NCBI GenBank assembly: GCA_002390225.1
Contig: DGOW01000050.1
Location: 11,074 to 75,073, forward strand
Reading direction: 5' to 3'
Source: Gemmatimonadales bacterium UBA4456
GTDB lineage: Bacteria; Gemmatimonadota; Gemmatimonadetes; Longimicrobiales; Gaopeijiaceae
DNA: 64,000 bases
Shown: piece by piece, positions 24,871 through 34,855 of the stretch
Position numbering within the stretch: position 1 is the first letter of the stretch
Layout: each line of letters opens with the position of its first letter
Program-made: the position numbers and the translations under genes
Notes under the pieces: model-generated
The model's input: only the letters and a program-made list of their open reading frames with translations
What the model was told of the DNA's origin: nothing
Database searches by the model: none

Positions 24871-26883
24871 TCAGGACACTGGGCGCTCAGTGAGTCGCAT
24901 GTTCACGGCCCACATGCCGGAGTTGATGTCGGCGAAGAAGATGTTGCCCTTCCAGGGCATCACGCCCCACGCCGCAGCGGAGTTCGGGATGTACCCCAGT
25001 GGATCGAAGGCCTTGAAGACCGAGAGCTCCCGACCCTGTGTATACAGGTTGCCCATGAGATCTCCGGAAATGTCAACCATTCGCACTCCACCTTCGTAAT
25101 ACGCCTGATAGAGCACGTCGTTTTCGACCCACATATTGTGGGTTCCGTACTCACTGACTTCATACCGGGCGAGCTGCACCGGGTTCATGGGGTCGGTGAA
25201 ATCCACGATCTGTGTGTAGCCGGATGTCGCCCGGGGGTAACCGCCCTTCCCTGTCTCGGGGTCGTACTGCTGACGGTGATCTGGGCCAGAACCCTCCCAG
25301 GCGAGGCCGTTCCGCTGAACACGCTCGTCACCCACGATGAGCAGGAGGCGACCCGTCGACTCCTGGTAGTAGGGAAAGACCGCGTGCGTGGAGCCCGTAG
25401 TGAGTGGGAAGGAGGTGACGAATACGGGTTTTTCGATCGAGCCACCCCAACGGCCATTCCCGACATCGACAACGACGATACCGGTTTCCCACTCCGCCGA
25501 GTACGCCAGGCCGTCGTGTACCCAGACGTCATGCACACGAGAATTGGGGTGGTTGTACTCACTGACATAGCGTGGATTGTCGACGTCGCGCACGTCGATG
25601 ATTACGTACTTGTCACCCCCCGCGAGGGCGAACAGGTAGTCCTCCGTGGCGTACATATTGTGCACACCGCCCGTCACGCCATTCCCCTCGAAGGTGGACG
25701 CGACGCGCGGGTGTGCCGGGTCCGCTAGGTCGAGAATGACCACGCCGTTCCTGCGGTTCGATGCCCCTTCTCTGGAGATCGCACCATATCTGCCGTTCGG
25801 CGAAGCCTTCACGTCGTTGGTGGTACGAGCGTCGACATGGATGGAGTCCGTCTTGATGATATTCGACGGATCAGTGACGTCCCACACCATGCTGACACCG
25901 TCACCAAACTTTGATCCGGTAAGTGCATAGTCGCGTCCGTCGACGCCTTCCCAGATCCAGAGGTCGGTCGTGAAGACGCGTGACTCCCGACCCTGGCCAA
26001 TCACGTCCAGAGTCCGGACCGAATTGCGCGAGACGACCCGGAAGGAAAACTCGGTGCGCGCATCTCCGGTGGATGCGATCGCCGTATATACGCCTGGAAC
26101 GTCGGCGACCATGCGACCGTCTTCGATCTGCGCTGGACCGGCAGGAGCGCGGATGGAATCGTCTGGCTGATAGAGGTAGCTCCACGAGACCGGTACATGG
26201 TCGATCCGGCGACCCTGTGCGTCGAAGGCTGCTACCTCCATGCTCTGAACGTCGCCCGTGCGAAGCTGGAGCTGGCCGCCACTGAGTTCGAGTCGGGTCA
26301 CGTTGCTCGCCTCCACGCGATGCATCATGGTCCCTGGCACACCCTCGACTGATGCAGTGATCGTGACGGAGCCGGAGCCGATGCCCCGTACATTCCCGAA
26401 AGGATCCACTGTGGCGACGGTTTCGTTGGATGATGACCACGTAATGTCCGGATAGGGCCGGTGGGACCCATCGGCGTGCTCGGCCGCGACTCGGTGCAGA
26501 AGGCGGCCGCCCTCGAACAGACGTCCCTCCTCGCTCGTCACTACGACACGATCGACCGCCGGCCAGCCGACCGTGACCGGGATGCGGAGCTGAATCGGCG
26601 TGCTTCCGTCCATCGGAACGCTGGCCACGAAGATCTCGTAGTCGCCCGCGGTGATCCCTGTGACCTGGCCATCGGTGACCCGAAGGCCCTCGCGAGGCGC
26701 TCCGACACGAAGTGGCGCGTCCACCGGCTGCCCGTCGGGCCCGATCGCCTGGATCTCGATGGGTGTCGACTGGCCGGCCGTAACCTCCACACGCTCCGGC
26801 TCTGCAGTGATTCGGGTGACGGTCTGAGCTGAAAGTGGTTGCGCCAAGATGACAGCGACGGTGATGGCGAACAGGCGCTTCAT
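24871..26883 (-). CDS. Secreted Ig-like plus LVIVD-repeat beta-propeller protein
   Basis: 670 residues, signal peptide ending at L-S-A-Q. Residues 20-270 contain Ig-like (BIG2-type) segments such as S-S-N-E-T-V-A-T-V-D-x-x-G-N-V-x-G. Residues 290-660 carry LVIVD repeats (V-V-I-L-D-L-A-D-P, V-I-I-D-V-R-D-V-D-N-P, V-D-F-T-D-P-M-N-P, V-D-I-S-G-D), forming a beta-propeller. Such proteins sit at the cell surface and are thought to bind ligands or partner proteins; no catalytic residues are apparent. It lies 42 bases upstream of the lipoprotein and protease genes, in the same direction, so they may share a transcript. Confidence 0.8.
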   Translation of the reverse strand: MKRLFAITVAVILAQPLSAQTVTRITAEPERVEVTAGQSTPIEIQAIGPDGQPVDAPLRVGAPREGLRVTDGQVTGITAGDYEIFVASVPMDGSTPIQLRIPVTVGWPAVDRVVVTSEEGRLFEGGRLLHRVAAEHADGSHRPYPDITWSSSNETVATVDPFGNVRGIGSGSVTITASVEGVPGTMMHRVEASNVTRLELSGGQLQLRTGDVQSMEVAAFDAQGRRIDHVPVSWSYLYQPDDSIRAPAGPAQIEDGRMVADVPGVYTAIASTGDARTEFSFRVVSRNSVRTLDVIGQGRESRVFTTDLWIWEGVDGRDYALTGSKFGDGVSMVWDVTDPSNIIKTDSIHVDARTTNDVKASPNGRYGAISREGASNRRNGVVILDLADPAHPRVASTFEGNGVTGGVHNMYATEDYLFALAGGDKYVIIDVRDVDNPRYVSEYNHPNSRVHDVWVHDGLAYSAEWETGIVVVDVGNGRWGGSIEKPVFVTSFPLTTGSTHAVFPYYQESTGRLLLIVGDERVQRNGLAWEGSGPDHRQQYDPETGKGGYPRATSGYTQIVDFTDPMNPVQLARYEVSEYGTHNMWVENDVLYQAYYEGGVRMVDISGDLMGNLYTQGRELSVFKAFDPLGYIPNSAAAWGVMPWKGNIFFADINSGMWAVNMRLTERPVS

Positions 26884-27127
26884 TATGCCTCCACGGCAAT
26901 GTTTAGGAGCCCGCAGTGGGAGAAGTGGGCGCCGATCGACTGTGTTAACCGGGATCTATTTCTGTCGCAATCCTTGGGTCGGGTCTGTCCGAGCGACCGA
27001 CATGACTCCTGTGACAGAACTGGCACTGTGGATCGGCCGCTCCATTGCAGGTTGAGGCTTCCTCGATGAGTGAGGCAAGGTGCCTAACAGCCATGCATCA
27101 CGGGCCTTTCCCGGCCTTCAACTCTGG

Positions 27128-27156
27128 TTGACCACGGTGAATGACGTGTCTAGCTT
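27128..27156 (+). promoter_or_regulatory. Candidate sigma-70 promoter of the suf operon
   Basis: TTGACC at 27128 is followed after 17 bases by TAGCTT at 27151. The -35 is 5/6 to consensus, the -10 weaker. It lies about 75 bases before the sufC ATG, in the 347-base divergent gap 26884-27230, where no gene was found. Confidence 0.4.
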
Positions 27157-27187
27157 TCGGCCTCTGAAACAAAGAATCATTCTTGAT

Positions 27188-27211
27188 AAGCGGTGCCCCA
27201 GGGTACCGCTT
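27188..27211. promoter_or_regulatory. Inverted repeat in the suf leader
   Basis: AAGCGGT at 27188-27194 and ACCGCTT at 27205-27211 form a perfect 7-bp inverted repeat around 10 bases, about 20 bases before sufC and downstream of the candidate promoter. It could be an operator for a dimeric Fe-S-sensing repressor or an RNA hairpin near the ribosome site. Confidence 0.4.
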
Positions 27212-27230
27212 CACTTGTCTGAGGGCACTG

Positions 27231-28016
27231 ATGAGCGACGCACCCATTCTCAAGATCGAGGGACTCGAAGCGAAGGTAGCTGAAGGAGATCTCTCGATTC
27301 TCAAGGGTCTGGATCTACAGATCGGCAACGGCGAGATCCACGCCATCATGGGTCCGAACGGATCGGGGAAAAGCACGCTCGCCAAAGTGCTCGCCGGGCA
27401 CCCCGGCTACGAGGCGACCTCCGGCGCCGTGACGTTCCTCGGCGAGGACCTGCTCGACCTCGAAGCCGATGAGCGCTCCCAGGCCGGTGTCTTCCTTGCG
27501 TTCCAGTACCCCGTCGAAATTCCGGGTGTCTCGATCGCGAATTTTCTTCGTACGGCAGTTCAGGCCCATCTGCCCGAAGGTGAAGAACTGGACATTTTCG
27601 ACTTCTCCGACATGCTGACGGAGCGCATGGAGATGCTAGAGATGGACATCGCGTTTGCGGAGCGTCACGTGAACGATGGCTTCTCAGGCGGCGAGAAGAA
27701 GCGGAATGAGATCCTCCAGATGGCGATGCTCAAGCCAAAGCTTGCTGTGATGGACGAGACGGATTCGGGGCTCGATATCGACGCCCTCAAGATCGTCGCC
27801 AGTGGTGTGAACAAGCTGAGCGAAGAGGACCCTGCTATGTCGGTTCTCCTGATTACGCACTACCAACGCCTGCTCGACTACATCAAGCCGGACTTCGTCC
27901 ATGTCATGGTCGACGGTCGGATCGTGAAGTCGGGTGGCCCCGAGATCGCGCTCGAGCTGGAGGCTGACGGCTATAGCGAGTACGACGAGGTCGAATCGGC
28001 GACCGCAGCGTCCTGA
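27231..28016 (+). CDS. sufC: Fe-S cluster assembly ATPase SufC
   Basis: 261 residues from the ATG at 27231, preceded by a GAGGG site. It has a complete ABC ATPase layout: Walker [10 protein letters not shown] near residue 40, Q-loop F-Q-Y-P, signature F-S-G-G-E-K-K-R, Walker B with D-E-T-D-S-G-L-D and the switch histidine in I-T-H-Y. The E-T-D-S-G-L-D variant is diagnostic for SufC. It drives the SufBCD scaffold in the cytoplasm. Confidence 0.97.
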   Translation: MSDAPILKIEGLEAKVAEGDLSILKGLDLQIGNGEIHAIMGPNGSGKSTLAKVLAGHPGYEATSGAVTFLGEDLLDLEADERSQAGVFLAFQYPVEIPGVSIANFLRTAVQAHLPEGEELDIFDFSDMLTERMEMLEMDIAFAERHVNDGFSGGEKKRNEILQMAMLKPKLAVMDETDSGLDIDALKIVASGVNKLSEEDPAMSVLLITHYQRLLDYIKPDFVHVMVDGRIVKSGGPEIALELEADGYSEYDEVESATAAS

Positions 28017-28051
28017 TCGCTCTCCTCTGACACGAAACGGAGCACCCTGCC

Positions 28052-29467
28052 ATGCCACAGAACGAGACGATCCAGGACCTGGGTCTCGACGAGTACAAAT
28101 ACGATTTCGTCAGCGAAGCCGAGCCGGTCTACAGAGCCGAAAAGGGGCTGTCGGAAAAAGTCGTGCGCGAGATTTCACAGTACAAGGAAGAGCCCGATTG
28201 GATGCTCGACCTCCGGCTCAAGGCGCTTGAGGTCTATGCATCCAAGCCGATGCCCAAGTGGGGTGGCGATCTCGACAGCCTCGAAGAGGTCCTCGACGAG
28301 ATCTACTTCTACGTCCGCCCTCAGGACCGTATGGAGCACTCCTGGGACGACGTCCCCGAGGACATCAAGAACACGTTCGAGAAGCTCGGGATTCCCGAGG
28401 CTGAGCGTGAGATCCTCGCCGGCGTGGGCGCGCAGTACGAGTCCGAGATGGTGTATCACTCGCTCCGCAAGGAGTGGGAGGAGCAGGGCGTCATCTTCGA
28501 CTCGATCGAAGATGGCCTGAAGAACCACCCCGAGCTTTTCCGCGAGCACTTTGGGACGATCATCCCGACGGGTGACAACAAGTTCTCCGCCATGAACGCC
28601 GCGGTGTGGTCGGGCGGCTCCTTTGTATATATCCCGAAAGGTGTCTCCCTCGACACGCCGCTGCAGGCGTACTTCCGTGTGAATCAGGAGCGCATGGGAC
28701 AGTTCGAGCGGACACTGATCATCGTCGACGAAGGCGCTCAGGCGCACTACATCGAAGGCTGTACTGCGCCGGTCTACTCGACCGAGTCGTTCCACTCCGG
28801 CGTCATCGAGATCATCGTCAAGAAGAACGCCCGGTTCCGGTATACGACCATCCAGAACTGGTCGAACAACATGTACAACCTGGTCACCCAGCGTGCGATC
28901 GTCGAAGAGGGCGGCCACATGGAGTGGCTGGACGGCAACCTCGGGTCGAAGCTTACCATGAAGTACCCGTCCTGCTACTTGGTGGGTGAGGGCGCGCACG
29001 GCGAGATCCTCTCGATCGCCTACTCGGGCGACGGGCAGCACCAGGACACCGGGGGCAAGGTGGTTCACGCCGCCCCCCACACCACCTCTTCGATCGTCTC
29101 CAAGTCGATATCGAAGGGACACGGTCGGTCCACGTACCGCGGTCTGCTGAAGGTGCACGAGGGTGCGCACCACGCTCGCTCGAATGTCGAGTGCGACGCT
29201 CTGCTCATTAACGACACGTCGCGCACGGACACGTACCCGTACATCGAGATCGAGGAGAACGACGCCAATGTCGGGCATGAGGCTTCGGTCTCACGGATTG
29301 GCGAAGAACAGCTCTTCTACCTGACCAGCCGCGGGATCCCTCAGGACGAAGCGATGGCCATGATCGTGCGCGGCTTCATCGAGCCGATCGCGAAAGAACT
29401 CCCGCTTGAGTATGCGGTGGAACTCAACCGTCTAATCGAGCTCGAGATGGAAGGATCGGTGGGCTGA
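28052..29467 (+). CDS. sufB: Fe-S cluster scaffold SufB
   Basis: 471 residues, the normal size. Sequence hallmarks are the E-G-C-T-A-P segment near residue 233, the [10 protein letters not shown] stretch and the C-terminal [14 protein letters not shown] region. SufB builds the nascent cluster with SufC and SufD. It lies 35 bases after sufC and shares one base with sufD. Confidence 0.97.
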   Translation: MPQNETIQDLGLDEYKYDFVSEAEPVYRAEKGLSEKVVREISQYKEEPDWMLDLRLKALEVYASKPMPKWGGDLDSLEEVLDEIYFYVRPQDRMEHSWDDVPEDIKNTFEKLGIPEAEREILAGVGAQYESEMVYHSLRKEWEEQGVIFDSIEDGLKNHPELFREHFGTIIPTGDNKFSAMNAAVWSGGSFVYIPKGVSLDTPLQAYFRVNQERMGQFERTLIIVDEGAQAHYIEGCTAPVYSTESFHSGVIEIIVKKNARFRYTTIQNWSNNMYNLVTQRAIVEEGGHMEWLDGNLGSKLTMKYPSCYLVGEGAHGEILSIAYSGDGQHQDTGGKVVHAAPHTTSSIVSKSISKGHGRSTYRGLLKVHEGAHHARSNVECDALLINDTSRTDTYPYIEIEENDANVGHEASVSRIGEEQLFYLTSRGIPQDEAMAMIVRGFIEPIAKELPLEYAVELNRLIELEMEGSVG

Positions 29468-30822
29468 TGACAGACACTGCACTGAAGGAATCGGGATCTG
29501 TGGAAGGCGTTACTGAGGCTCTCAACGCCGCTGCTGTAGAGCGTCTCGCCATCGGGGAGCCTGTGTGGCTTCGTGAGCGGCGTGAGCATGCGTGGGGCAC
29601 ATACGAGCAGATCCCCATGCCGACCACCCGCCTGGAAGAGTGGCGGTACACCGACCTGCGCAAGAAGCTCGATCTCGACGGACTTCGTCTCTCCGAGACG
29701 GAGGCCGTGGCCGACGATCCGTCGGCGTGGCCGTTGCGGCTCCGTGAAACCATGGAGCAGGACCAGACGGCGTCTGGGCATATCGTGCTGATCGACGGAC
29801 ACGTCGTACACACGGATATCCACCCGACTCTCGCCGAGCAGGGTGTCGTTCTCGACTCGCTTCATGATGCGCTTGATTCGCACCCGGAACTGGTCCAGAA
29901 ATACCTGGGGAGCGTCGTACCGGCGGAAGACGGGAAGTTCGAGGCGCTCAACATGGCGCTCTGGGCTGACGGCATTTTCGTGTACGTACCGTCGAACGTC
30001 CGCCTCGAGATGCCGATCCGTGTGACGCGATGGATCAGCGAGGCCGGTGCCGCCTACTTCAGCCGCGTACTGATCGTGGCTGATCCGCACAGTCAAGTCT
30101 CGTACGTCGACGAAATCGTCTCGGAAGACTTCGACTCACAGACCTTGACGTCCTCCGCGGTCGAGCTGGTCGCTGGCGAGGGAGCTGTCGTCCAGTATGT
30201 GAAGGTGCAGCGGGCCGGTCGTGGAACGTTCGTGCAGTCCTCGCAGCGGACGCTCGCCGGGCGAGACGCTCGCATTGACACGCTGAACGTCGGTCTCGGG
30301 GCATCAGTCCACCGTGTGGACCTGAATGCGAAGCTGCTCGGACCCGGAGCGAACTCGGAGATGCTCGGTCTGTACTTCGGAGACGGAGACCAGCACTTCG
30401 ACTTCAATACGAGCCAGGACCATACGGAACCGAACACCGGCAGCGACCTTCTCTACAAGGGCGCTCTCGATGGGAACAGTCGAGCGGTCTTCCGTGGCGT
30501 CATACGTGTCTTCCCCGGAGCGCAGCGGACCGATGCCTACCAGACGAACCGCAACCTCCTCCTCTCACCAGGCGCACGGGCGGACTCACTTCCCAACCTC
30601 GAGATTGAGGCGGACGACGTGAAGTGCTCGCACGGTGCGACGATCGGGGAGCTCGACGCCGAAGCGAAGTTTTATCTGATGAGCCGCGGACTGGATCAGG
30701 TGCAGGCGGAACGCCTCGTTGTGCTCGGCTTCCTTGGCGAGGTCCTGGCCAAGCTTCCGCTTGGTGGAGTCGTCGATAAGGTGACTGGCGTGATCGAGGA
30801 GAAGCTCGCCCAGGGAGGGTGA
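29467..30822 (+). CDS. sufD: Fe-S cluster assembly protein SufD
   Basis: 451 residues. The N-terminus has the R-L-E-E-W-R-Y-T-D motif typical of SufD. The beta-helix core and the C-terminal C-S-H-G-A-T-I-G region with E-A-K-F-Y-L-M-S-R-G-L match the SufB/D family. It forms a heterodimer with SufB. The conserved histidine in the C-S-H-G-A motif takes part in iron entry in studied homologues. Confidence 0.95.
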   Translation: MTDTALKESGSVEGVTEALNAAAVERLAIGEPVWLRERREHAWGTYEQIPMPTTRLEEWRYTDLRKKLDLDGLRLSETEAVADDPSAWPLRLRETMEQDQTASGHIVLIDGHVVHTDIHPTLAEQGVVLDSLHDALDSHPELVQKYLGSVVPAEDGKFEALNMALWADGIFVYVPSNVRLEMPIRVTRWISEAGAAYFSRVLIVADPHSQVSYVDEIVSEDFDSQTLTSSAVELVAGEGAVVQYVKVQRAGRGTFVQSSQRTLAGRDARIDTLNVGLGASVHRVDLNAKLLGPGANSEMLGLYFGDGDQHFDFNTSQDHTEPNTGSDLLYKGALDGNSRAVFRGVIRVFPGAQRTDAYQTNRNLLLSPGARADSLPNLEIEADDVKCSHGATIGELDAEAKFYLMSRGLDQVQAERLVVLGFLGEVLAKLPLGGVVDKVTGVIEEKLAQGG

Positions 30823-30829
30823 GAGAATC

Positions 30830-31141
30830 ATGCCTAACTGGGTCAAGGTTGCGGATGATGGTGACTGCGCCGTCGGTATGCTCAAGGGGGTCATGGCAGA
30901 TGGAGTGCCCGTCGTGCTTGCCAACGTCGAGGGCTCGATCTGTGCCCTCAAGGACCAGTGCTCACACGAGGATTACCCCCTGTCGGATGGGGAACTCGAG
31001 GGCGATCAGGTCGTGTGCCTCTACCACGGTGCTCGATTCGATGCATGTTCCGGCGCACGAAAGACGCTTCCTGCGATTCGGCCTGTTCAGTCGTTCCCGG
31101 TCGAGATCCGGGATGGAGAAATCTTCGTCGACGTCGAGTAG
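30830..31141 (+). CDS. Rieske-type 2Fe-2S ferredoxin in the suf operon
   Basis: 103 residues, a stand-alone soluble Rieske fold. The ligands are C-S-H near residue 44 and C-L-Y-H near 64. It resembles the ferredoxin components of non-heme oxygenases and NirD. It sits 7 bases after sufD and before sufS, as in other suf operons of this type. It may supply electrons for cluster assembly or sulfur reduction; that role is inferred. Confidence 0.9.
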   Translation: MPNWVKVADDGDCAVGMLKGVMADGVPVVLANVEGSICALKDQCSHEDYPLSDGELEGDQVVCLYHGARFDACSGARKTLPAIRPVQSFPVEIRDGEIFVDVE

Positions 31142-31181
31142 AAACCTCTCTGCCTGGTCGTGACGACCGAGGGCTCAGAAG

Positions 31182-32417
31182 ATGACCGCCGCCATGTACG
31201 ATCCGGTTCGGATTCGGAAGGACTTCCCGACACTCGAGCAGACGGTGAACGGGAAGCCGCTGGTATATCTCGATAACGCAGCGACATCGCAGAAGCCTCA
31301 GGCAGTTCTCGACGCCATCGATGCGTACTACCAGCGTGACAACGCGAACGTCCATCGGGGTATTCACGAGCTTTCCCGACGGGCGACCCTCGCGTACGAG
31401 GAAGCCCGGGGAAAGGTGGCGGGCTGGATCCACGCGCCCGATGAGTCAGAGATCATCTGGACCCGCGGGACCACGGAGGCGATCAACCTCGTGGCGATCG
31501 GTTGGGGTCTCGACAACCTGAGCGAAGGTGACGAAATCCTCATCTCCGTCCTGGAGCATCACGCGAACATCGTTCCCTGGCAGATCCTCGCTGCTCGTAC
31601 AAAAGCGACGCTCCGGTACTTGGAGCTTGATGAACAGGGTCGCCTGGTTCTGGATGACCTGGAGTCGGTACTGACAGACCGCACCAGGGTTGTTGCGATC
31701 TCTCACGTCTCGAACAGCTTGGGAACGATCAACCCCGTGAAAGAGATCACCCGGGCGGCCCACGCGGTGGGTGCGATCGTCCTCGTGGATGGTGCCCAGG
31801 GTGCGGTCCACACCAGAGTCGACGTGCAGGACCTCGGTTGCGACTTCTATGCCTTCAGCGGTCATAAGCTGTGCGGCCCGACCGGAATCGGAGTCCTTTG
31901 GGGTCGCAAGGATCTGCTCGAGGCAATGTCTCCGGTCCAGGGGGGTGGAGAGATGATCCACATCGTGGGTCGAGACGAGAGCAGCTGGGCGGCGGTGCCT
32001 CAAAAGTTCGAAGCGGGGACACCGAACATCGCCGGCGCGATCGGCCTGGGCGCAGCCGTGGACTACCTCTCCCAGATCGGTATCGAGAACATCGAAGCCC
32101 ACGAGAAGGAGATCATGGCGTACGCCATGGGCCGACTCAGTGAGGTCCCCGGCATCAGGATCTACGGTCCGACCTCTCTTGAGGAGCGCTCGGCCGTAAT
32201 TTCGTTCACCTTGGGCGATGCTCACCCTCACGACATATCGACCATCCTCGACATGGATGGTGTTGCCGTCCGGGCTGGTCATCACTGTGCCCAGCTCGTG
32301 ATGAAGCACTTCGGTGTATCCGCCACGGCCCGGGCGTCCTTCTACCTGTATACCACGAAAGAAGATGTGGACAGGTTGGTCGACGGGCTTGGCCAGGTCA
32401 CCGCGATCTTTGGCTGA
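31182..32417 (+). CDS. sufS: Cysteine desulfurase SufS
   Basis: 411 residues. The PLP lysine is Lys229 in S-G-H-K-L-C-G-P-T-G. The catalytic Cys369 lies in R-A-G-H-H-C-A-Q, followed by the A-T-A-R-A-S-F-Y-L-Y signature of group II desulfurases. It removes sulfur from cysteine and passes it to SufU. The gene lies 40 bases after the Rieske gene. Confidence 0.97.
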   Translation: MTAAMYDPVRIRKDFPTLEQTVNGKPLVYLDNAATSQKPQAVLDAIDAYYQRDNANVHRGIHELSRRATLAYEEARGKVAGWIHAPDESEIIWTRGTTEAINLVAIGWGLDNLSEGDEILISVLEHHANIVPWQILAARTKATLRYLELDEQGRLVLDDLESVLTDRTRVVAISHVSNSLGTINPVKEITRAAHAVGAIVLVDGAQGAVHTRVDVQDLGCDFYAFSGHKLCGPTGIGVLWGRKDLLEAMSPVQGGGEMIHIVGRDESSWAAVPQKFEAGTPNIAGAIGLGAAVDYLSQIGIENIEAHEKEIMAYAMGRLSEVPGIRIYGPTSLEERSAVISFTLGDAHPHDISTILDMDGVAVRAGHHCAQLVMKHFGVSATARASFYLYTTKEDVDRLVDGLGQVTAIFG

Positions 32418-32524
32418 CTACCCGGACCCGCCGGGCCCGAAGTTCTGTTCGCGTACGTAGCTGGAACGTGCCTACAGAGCGACGGCACCCTATATTGCCG
32501 TCCCGTAAAACCGCGCAGGCAGTA

Positions 32525-32986
32525 ATGAACTCTCCCCAACTTAGCTCACTCTACCAGCAACTCATTCTCGAGCACTACCGGAATCCGCGTAATAAAGAAG
32601 AGCTCGACGCGAAGACGGTGGAGATTCACATGGCGAATCCCGTCTGTGGTGACGAGATCCGTTTGCAGTTGCGAATTGAGGGAGATCACATCGCCGAAGC
32701 GAAGTTCGTTGGCTCCGGCTGCTCGATTTCGCAGGCCGCGGTGAGCATGATGACGACGCGCCTGCAGGGCGCGAAGCTCGTGGACGCCGACGCGCTGGCG
32801 AAGAGGTTCACCGAGATGATGCATGGTGATGAGATCGCTGCGCAGGACAAGTCGCTTGGCGACCTCCGTGCTCTCGAGGGTGTTTCGAAGTTCCCCGTTC
32901 GGATCAAGTGTGCGCTGCTCGGCTTCGACGCGCTGCAGGAGGCGCTGAAGAAGGAAGTCGGCGACGTCGGAGGAGAACTGCACTGA
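32525..32986 (+). CDS. sufU: Sulfur transfer/scaffold protein SufU
   Basis: 153 residues from the ATG at 32525. The zinc/persulfide cysteines are in N-P-V-C-G-D, G-S-G-C-S-I-S-Q-A and R-I-K-C-A-L-L, plus the conserved aspartate in C-G-D. The insertion between the second and third cysteines distinguishes SufU from IscU. It takes the persulfide from SufS. A stem-free gap of about 107 bases separates it from sufS. Confidence 0.95.
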   Translation: MNSPQLSSLYQQLILEHYRNPRNKEELDAKTVEIHMANPVCGDEIRLQLRIEGDHIAEAKFVGSGCSISQAAVSMMTTRLQGAKLVDADALAKRFTEMMHGDEIAAQDKSLGDLRALEGVSKFPVRIKCALLGFDALQEALKKEVGDVGGELH

Positions 32987-33534
32987 CCTCGTCGGTCGAG
33001 GTCCATTCAGCTCACCTTCCCGATACGCGGGTGGGGGCCGTGACCGTGTGGACATCACCGCACGGCGTGCGCCGCATCGAGTTCGGACCGCTTCCGCGCG
33101 AGCGTCACACCGACCCTCCCGAAGCGTGGCCACCTGAGCTTCGCGAGGCTGTTACTCAACTCAAGGCCTACTTCGCCAAGGAGCGGACGTCGTTCGACCT
33201 GCCGCTCGACCTTTCGGGTGTGACGTCGGATTTCCAGCGCGAGGTCTACGATAAACTGCTCAACGTAGGGCATGGGCAGGTGACCTCGTACGGGGAGATT
33301 GCCCGCCAGATCGGAAAGCCGGATAAGGCCAGGGCCGTCGGTCAGGCCGTCGGCTCGAATCCGATTCCGATCGTTGTCCCCTGCCATCGAGTTATCGCGT
33401 CGGACGGACGGCTAACCGGCTTTTCCGGGGGCCTCACGGCGAAGGTTGCCCTGCTGAAGCTGGAGGGCGTCGACGTGGACGGGTCCTCACCGAACAGCAA
33501 GGTATACCCTGAGGTCATTCCCCTGGATCTCTGA
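32983..33534 (+). CDS. ogt: Methylated-DNA--protein-cysteine methyltransferase (Ogt/AGT), probable CTG start
   Basis: 183 residues if started at the CTG at 32983. The acceptor Cys134 is in V-P-C-H-R-V-I; the winged helix has T-S-Y-G-E-I-A-R-Q-I and A-V-G-Q-A-V-G-S-N-P. It repairs O6-alkylguanine in DNA. No ATG fits. A GTG at 33031 would remove the first strand, and a GTG at 32908 lies deep in sufU in arginine-rich shadow sequence. The CTG has a GGAGG ribosome site 9 bases upstream and overlaps the sufU stop as CTGA, so a rare CTG start is the best explanation. Confidence 0.9.
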   Translation: MTSSVEVHSAHLPDTRVGAVTVWTSPHGVRRIEFGPLPRERHTDPPEAWPPELREAVTQLKAYFAKERTSFDLPLDLSGVTSDFQREVYDKLLNVGHGQVTSYGEIARQIGKPDKARAVGQAVGSNPIPIVVPCHRVIASDGRLTGFSGGLTAKVALLKLEGVDVDGSSPNSKVYPEVIPLDL

Positions 33535-33537
33535 GCG

Positions 33538-34806
33538 TCAGTGGGCTTGCCGGGCGAAACGCACTGGCAGAAGTGCTTCGGCTCGGGGGTCCTCGCCGTC
33601 CAGAATCTGTCTTGAGACGATCTCGCCGGTCACGGGACCGAGGGTGAGTCCAAGCATTCCATGACCGGTCGCGACCACGAGTCCTTCGACACCAGGGACA
33701 GGACCGATGATCGGGAGACCATCCATCGACATGGGTCGCAGGCCGCACCACTCGGAACGTGGCTGAGCGCTGCCCATGTCGGGGAACGCGGCCCGCGCGG
33801 CTCTGGTCAGCTGCTTCAGGCGCTCAGGCCGCATGACGTGATTCTCTCCCGAGAACTCCATGGTGCCGGCGAAGCGCACGGCTGTATCCATCGGCGTACA
33901 GAAGACGGAGTGCTCTGCGAGGACACAGGCGATGCGCATCGGTGGCGCGCCGTTGGGGCCGATGTCTATGTCGCGGTGGTACCCCTTCCCCGGTTGAACT
34001 GGCACGCGGAGGCCAAACGGCCTCGCCAGGTGCCGACTGTAGGGTCCCGTGGCCAGAACGACTGCGTCTGCCCGGACTCGTTCACCGGATGCCAGCTGGA
34101 CACCGGTCACGCGATCACTCTGCGAGGTGACCGAGCGAACTTCTGCTCCCCTCCTGACCCGCACTCCGTGCTGTATGGCGCACTCGGTAAGTCGACTGAG
34201 GAAGAGAGCTGGAATGAGAGTGGCCGACTCGTGGTAGTGCACAGCCCCGATCATCTGCCCGCCGAGCGCGGGTTCGCGCCGTCTTACCTCATCACCGTCG
34301 ATGATTTCCGGCTTATAGCCATGCTCGATGATGATCTCGGCTTCATGCTGCGCACCCTCGAAGCCTGACTCGGTGGAGCAGACCTCGAGGTAGCCTCCGG
34401 GCGTGTAGTCACACTCGATCCGTTCTTCCGTCAGGACCCGATCGAACGCTGCGAGGGCATCCCGGCCGAGCGGCGCCATGACCTTCATGCAGTGCAGTAC
34501 GTGTGCGTCCGTGCAGTAGCGTGCGAAGCCGAGCAGCCACCTCCACAGGGCTGGATCGATCCTCGGCTTCACGTAGAGGGGACTCGTAGCGTCGGTCATC
34601 TGTCGAATCGCTTGGGCAATGCGGCCTGGCCGATTCAACGGCGGGTGCCCCACGGCGATGGTACCGGCGTTTCCACTCGACGCCCCCGCACCGACTTCGC
34701 TTCGCTCCAGCAGGGATACGTCGGCACCGCTCCGCGCGAGCTCGTAGGCGGAGCTGACGCCGATGACGCCACCACCCACCACGATGACGTGAGGTCGATC
34801 CGTCAC
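33538..34806 (-). CDS. FAD-dependent D-amino-acid dehydrogenase-like oxidoreductase (DAO fold)
   Basis: 422 residues, GTG start. The N-terminal V-V-G-G-G-V-I-G-V-S-S-A-Y-E-L-A dinucleotide motif binds FAD. The C-terminal G-L-R-P-M-S-M-D-G-L-P-I-I-G-P and G-H-G-M-L-G-L-T motifs are those of DadA and related glycine/D-amino-acid oxidases. It probably oxidises D-amino acids or proline-like imino acids to 2-oxo acids and passes electrons to the respiratory chain. It converges on the alkyltransferase gene with only 3 bases between stops. Its upstream neighbour is an alcohol dehydrogenase in the same direction. Confidence 0.88.
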   Translation of the reverse strand: MTDRPHVIVVGGGVIGVSSAYELARSGADVSLLERSEVGAGASSGNAGTIAVGHPPLNRPGRIAQAIRQMTDATSPLYVKPRIDPALWRWLLGFARYCTDAHVLHCMKVMAPLGRDALAAFDRVLTEERIECDYTPGGYLEVCSTESGFEGAQHEAEIIIEHGYKPEIIDGDEVRRREPALGGQMIGAVHYHESATLIPALFLSRLTECAIQHGVRVRRGAEVRSVTSQSDRVTGVQLASGERVRADAVVLATGPYSRHLARPFGLRVPVQPGKGYHRDIDIGPNGAPPMRIACVLAEHSVFCTPMDTAVRFAGTMEFSGENHVMRPERLKQLTRAARAAFPDMGSAQPRSEWCGLRPMSMDGLPIIGPVPGVEGLVVATGHGMLGLTLGPVTGEIVSRQILDGEDPRAEALLPVRFARQAH

Positions 34807-34855
34807 GGTGACATCACAGGTCTGAGCGTGCCTGTCACGCGCATTCTTCCAGCGG

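Noticed and set aside
26884..27230. tRNA or riboswitch in the largest gene-free gap
   Set aside because: No cloverleaf, anticodon arm or known riboswitch core could be made out; only a promoter candidate and one inverted repeat are supported.
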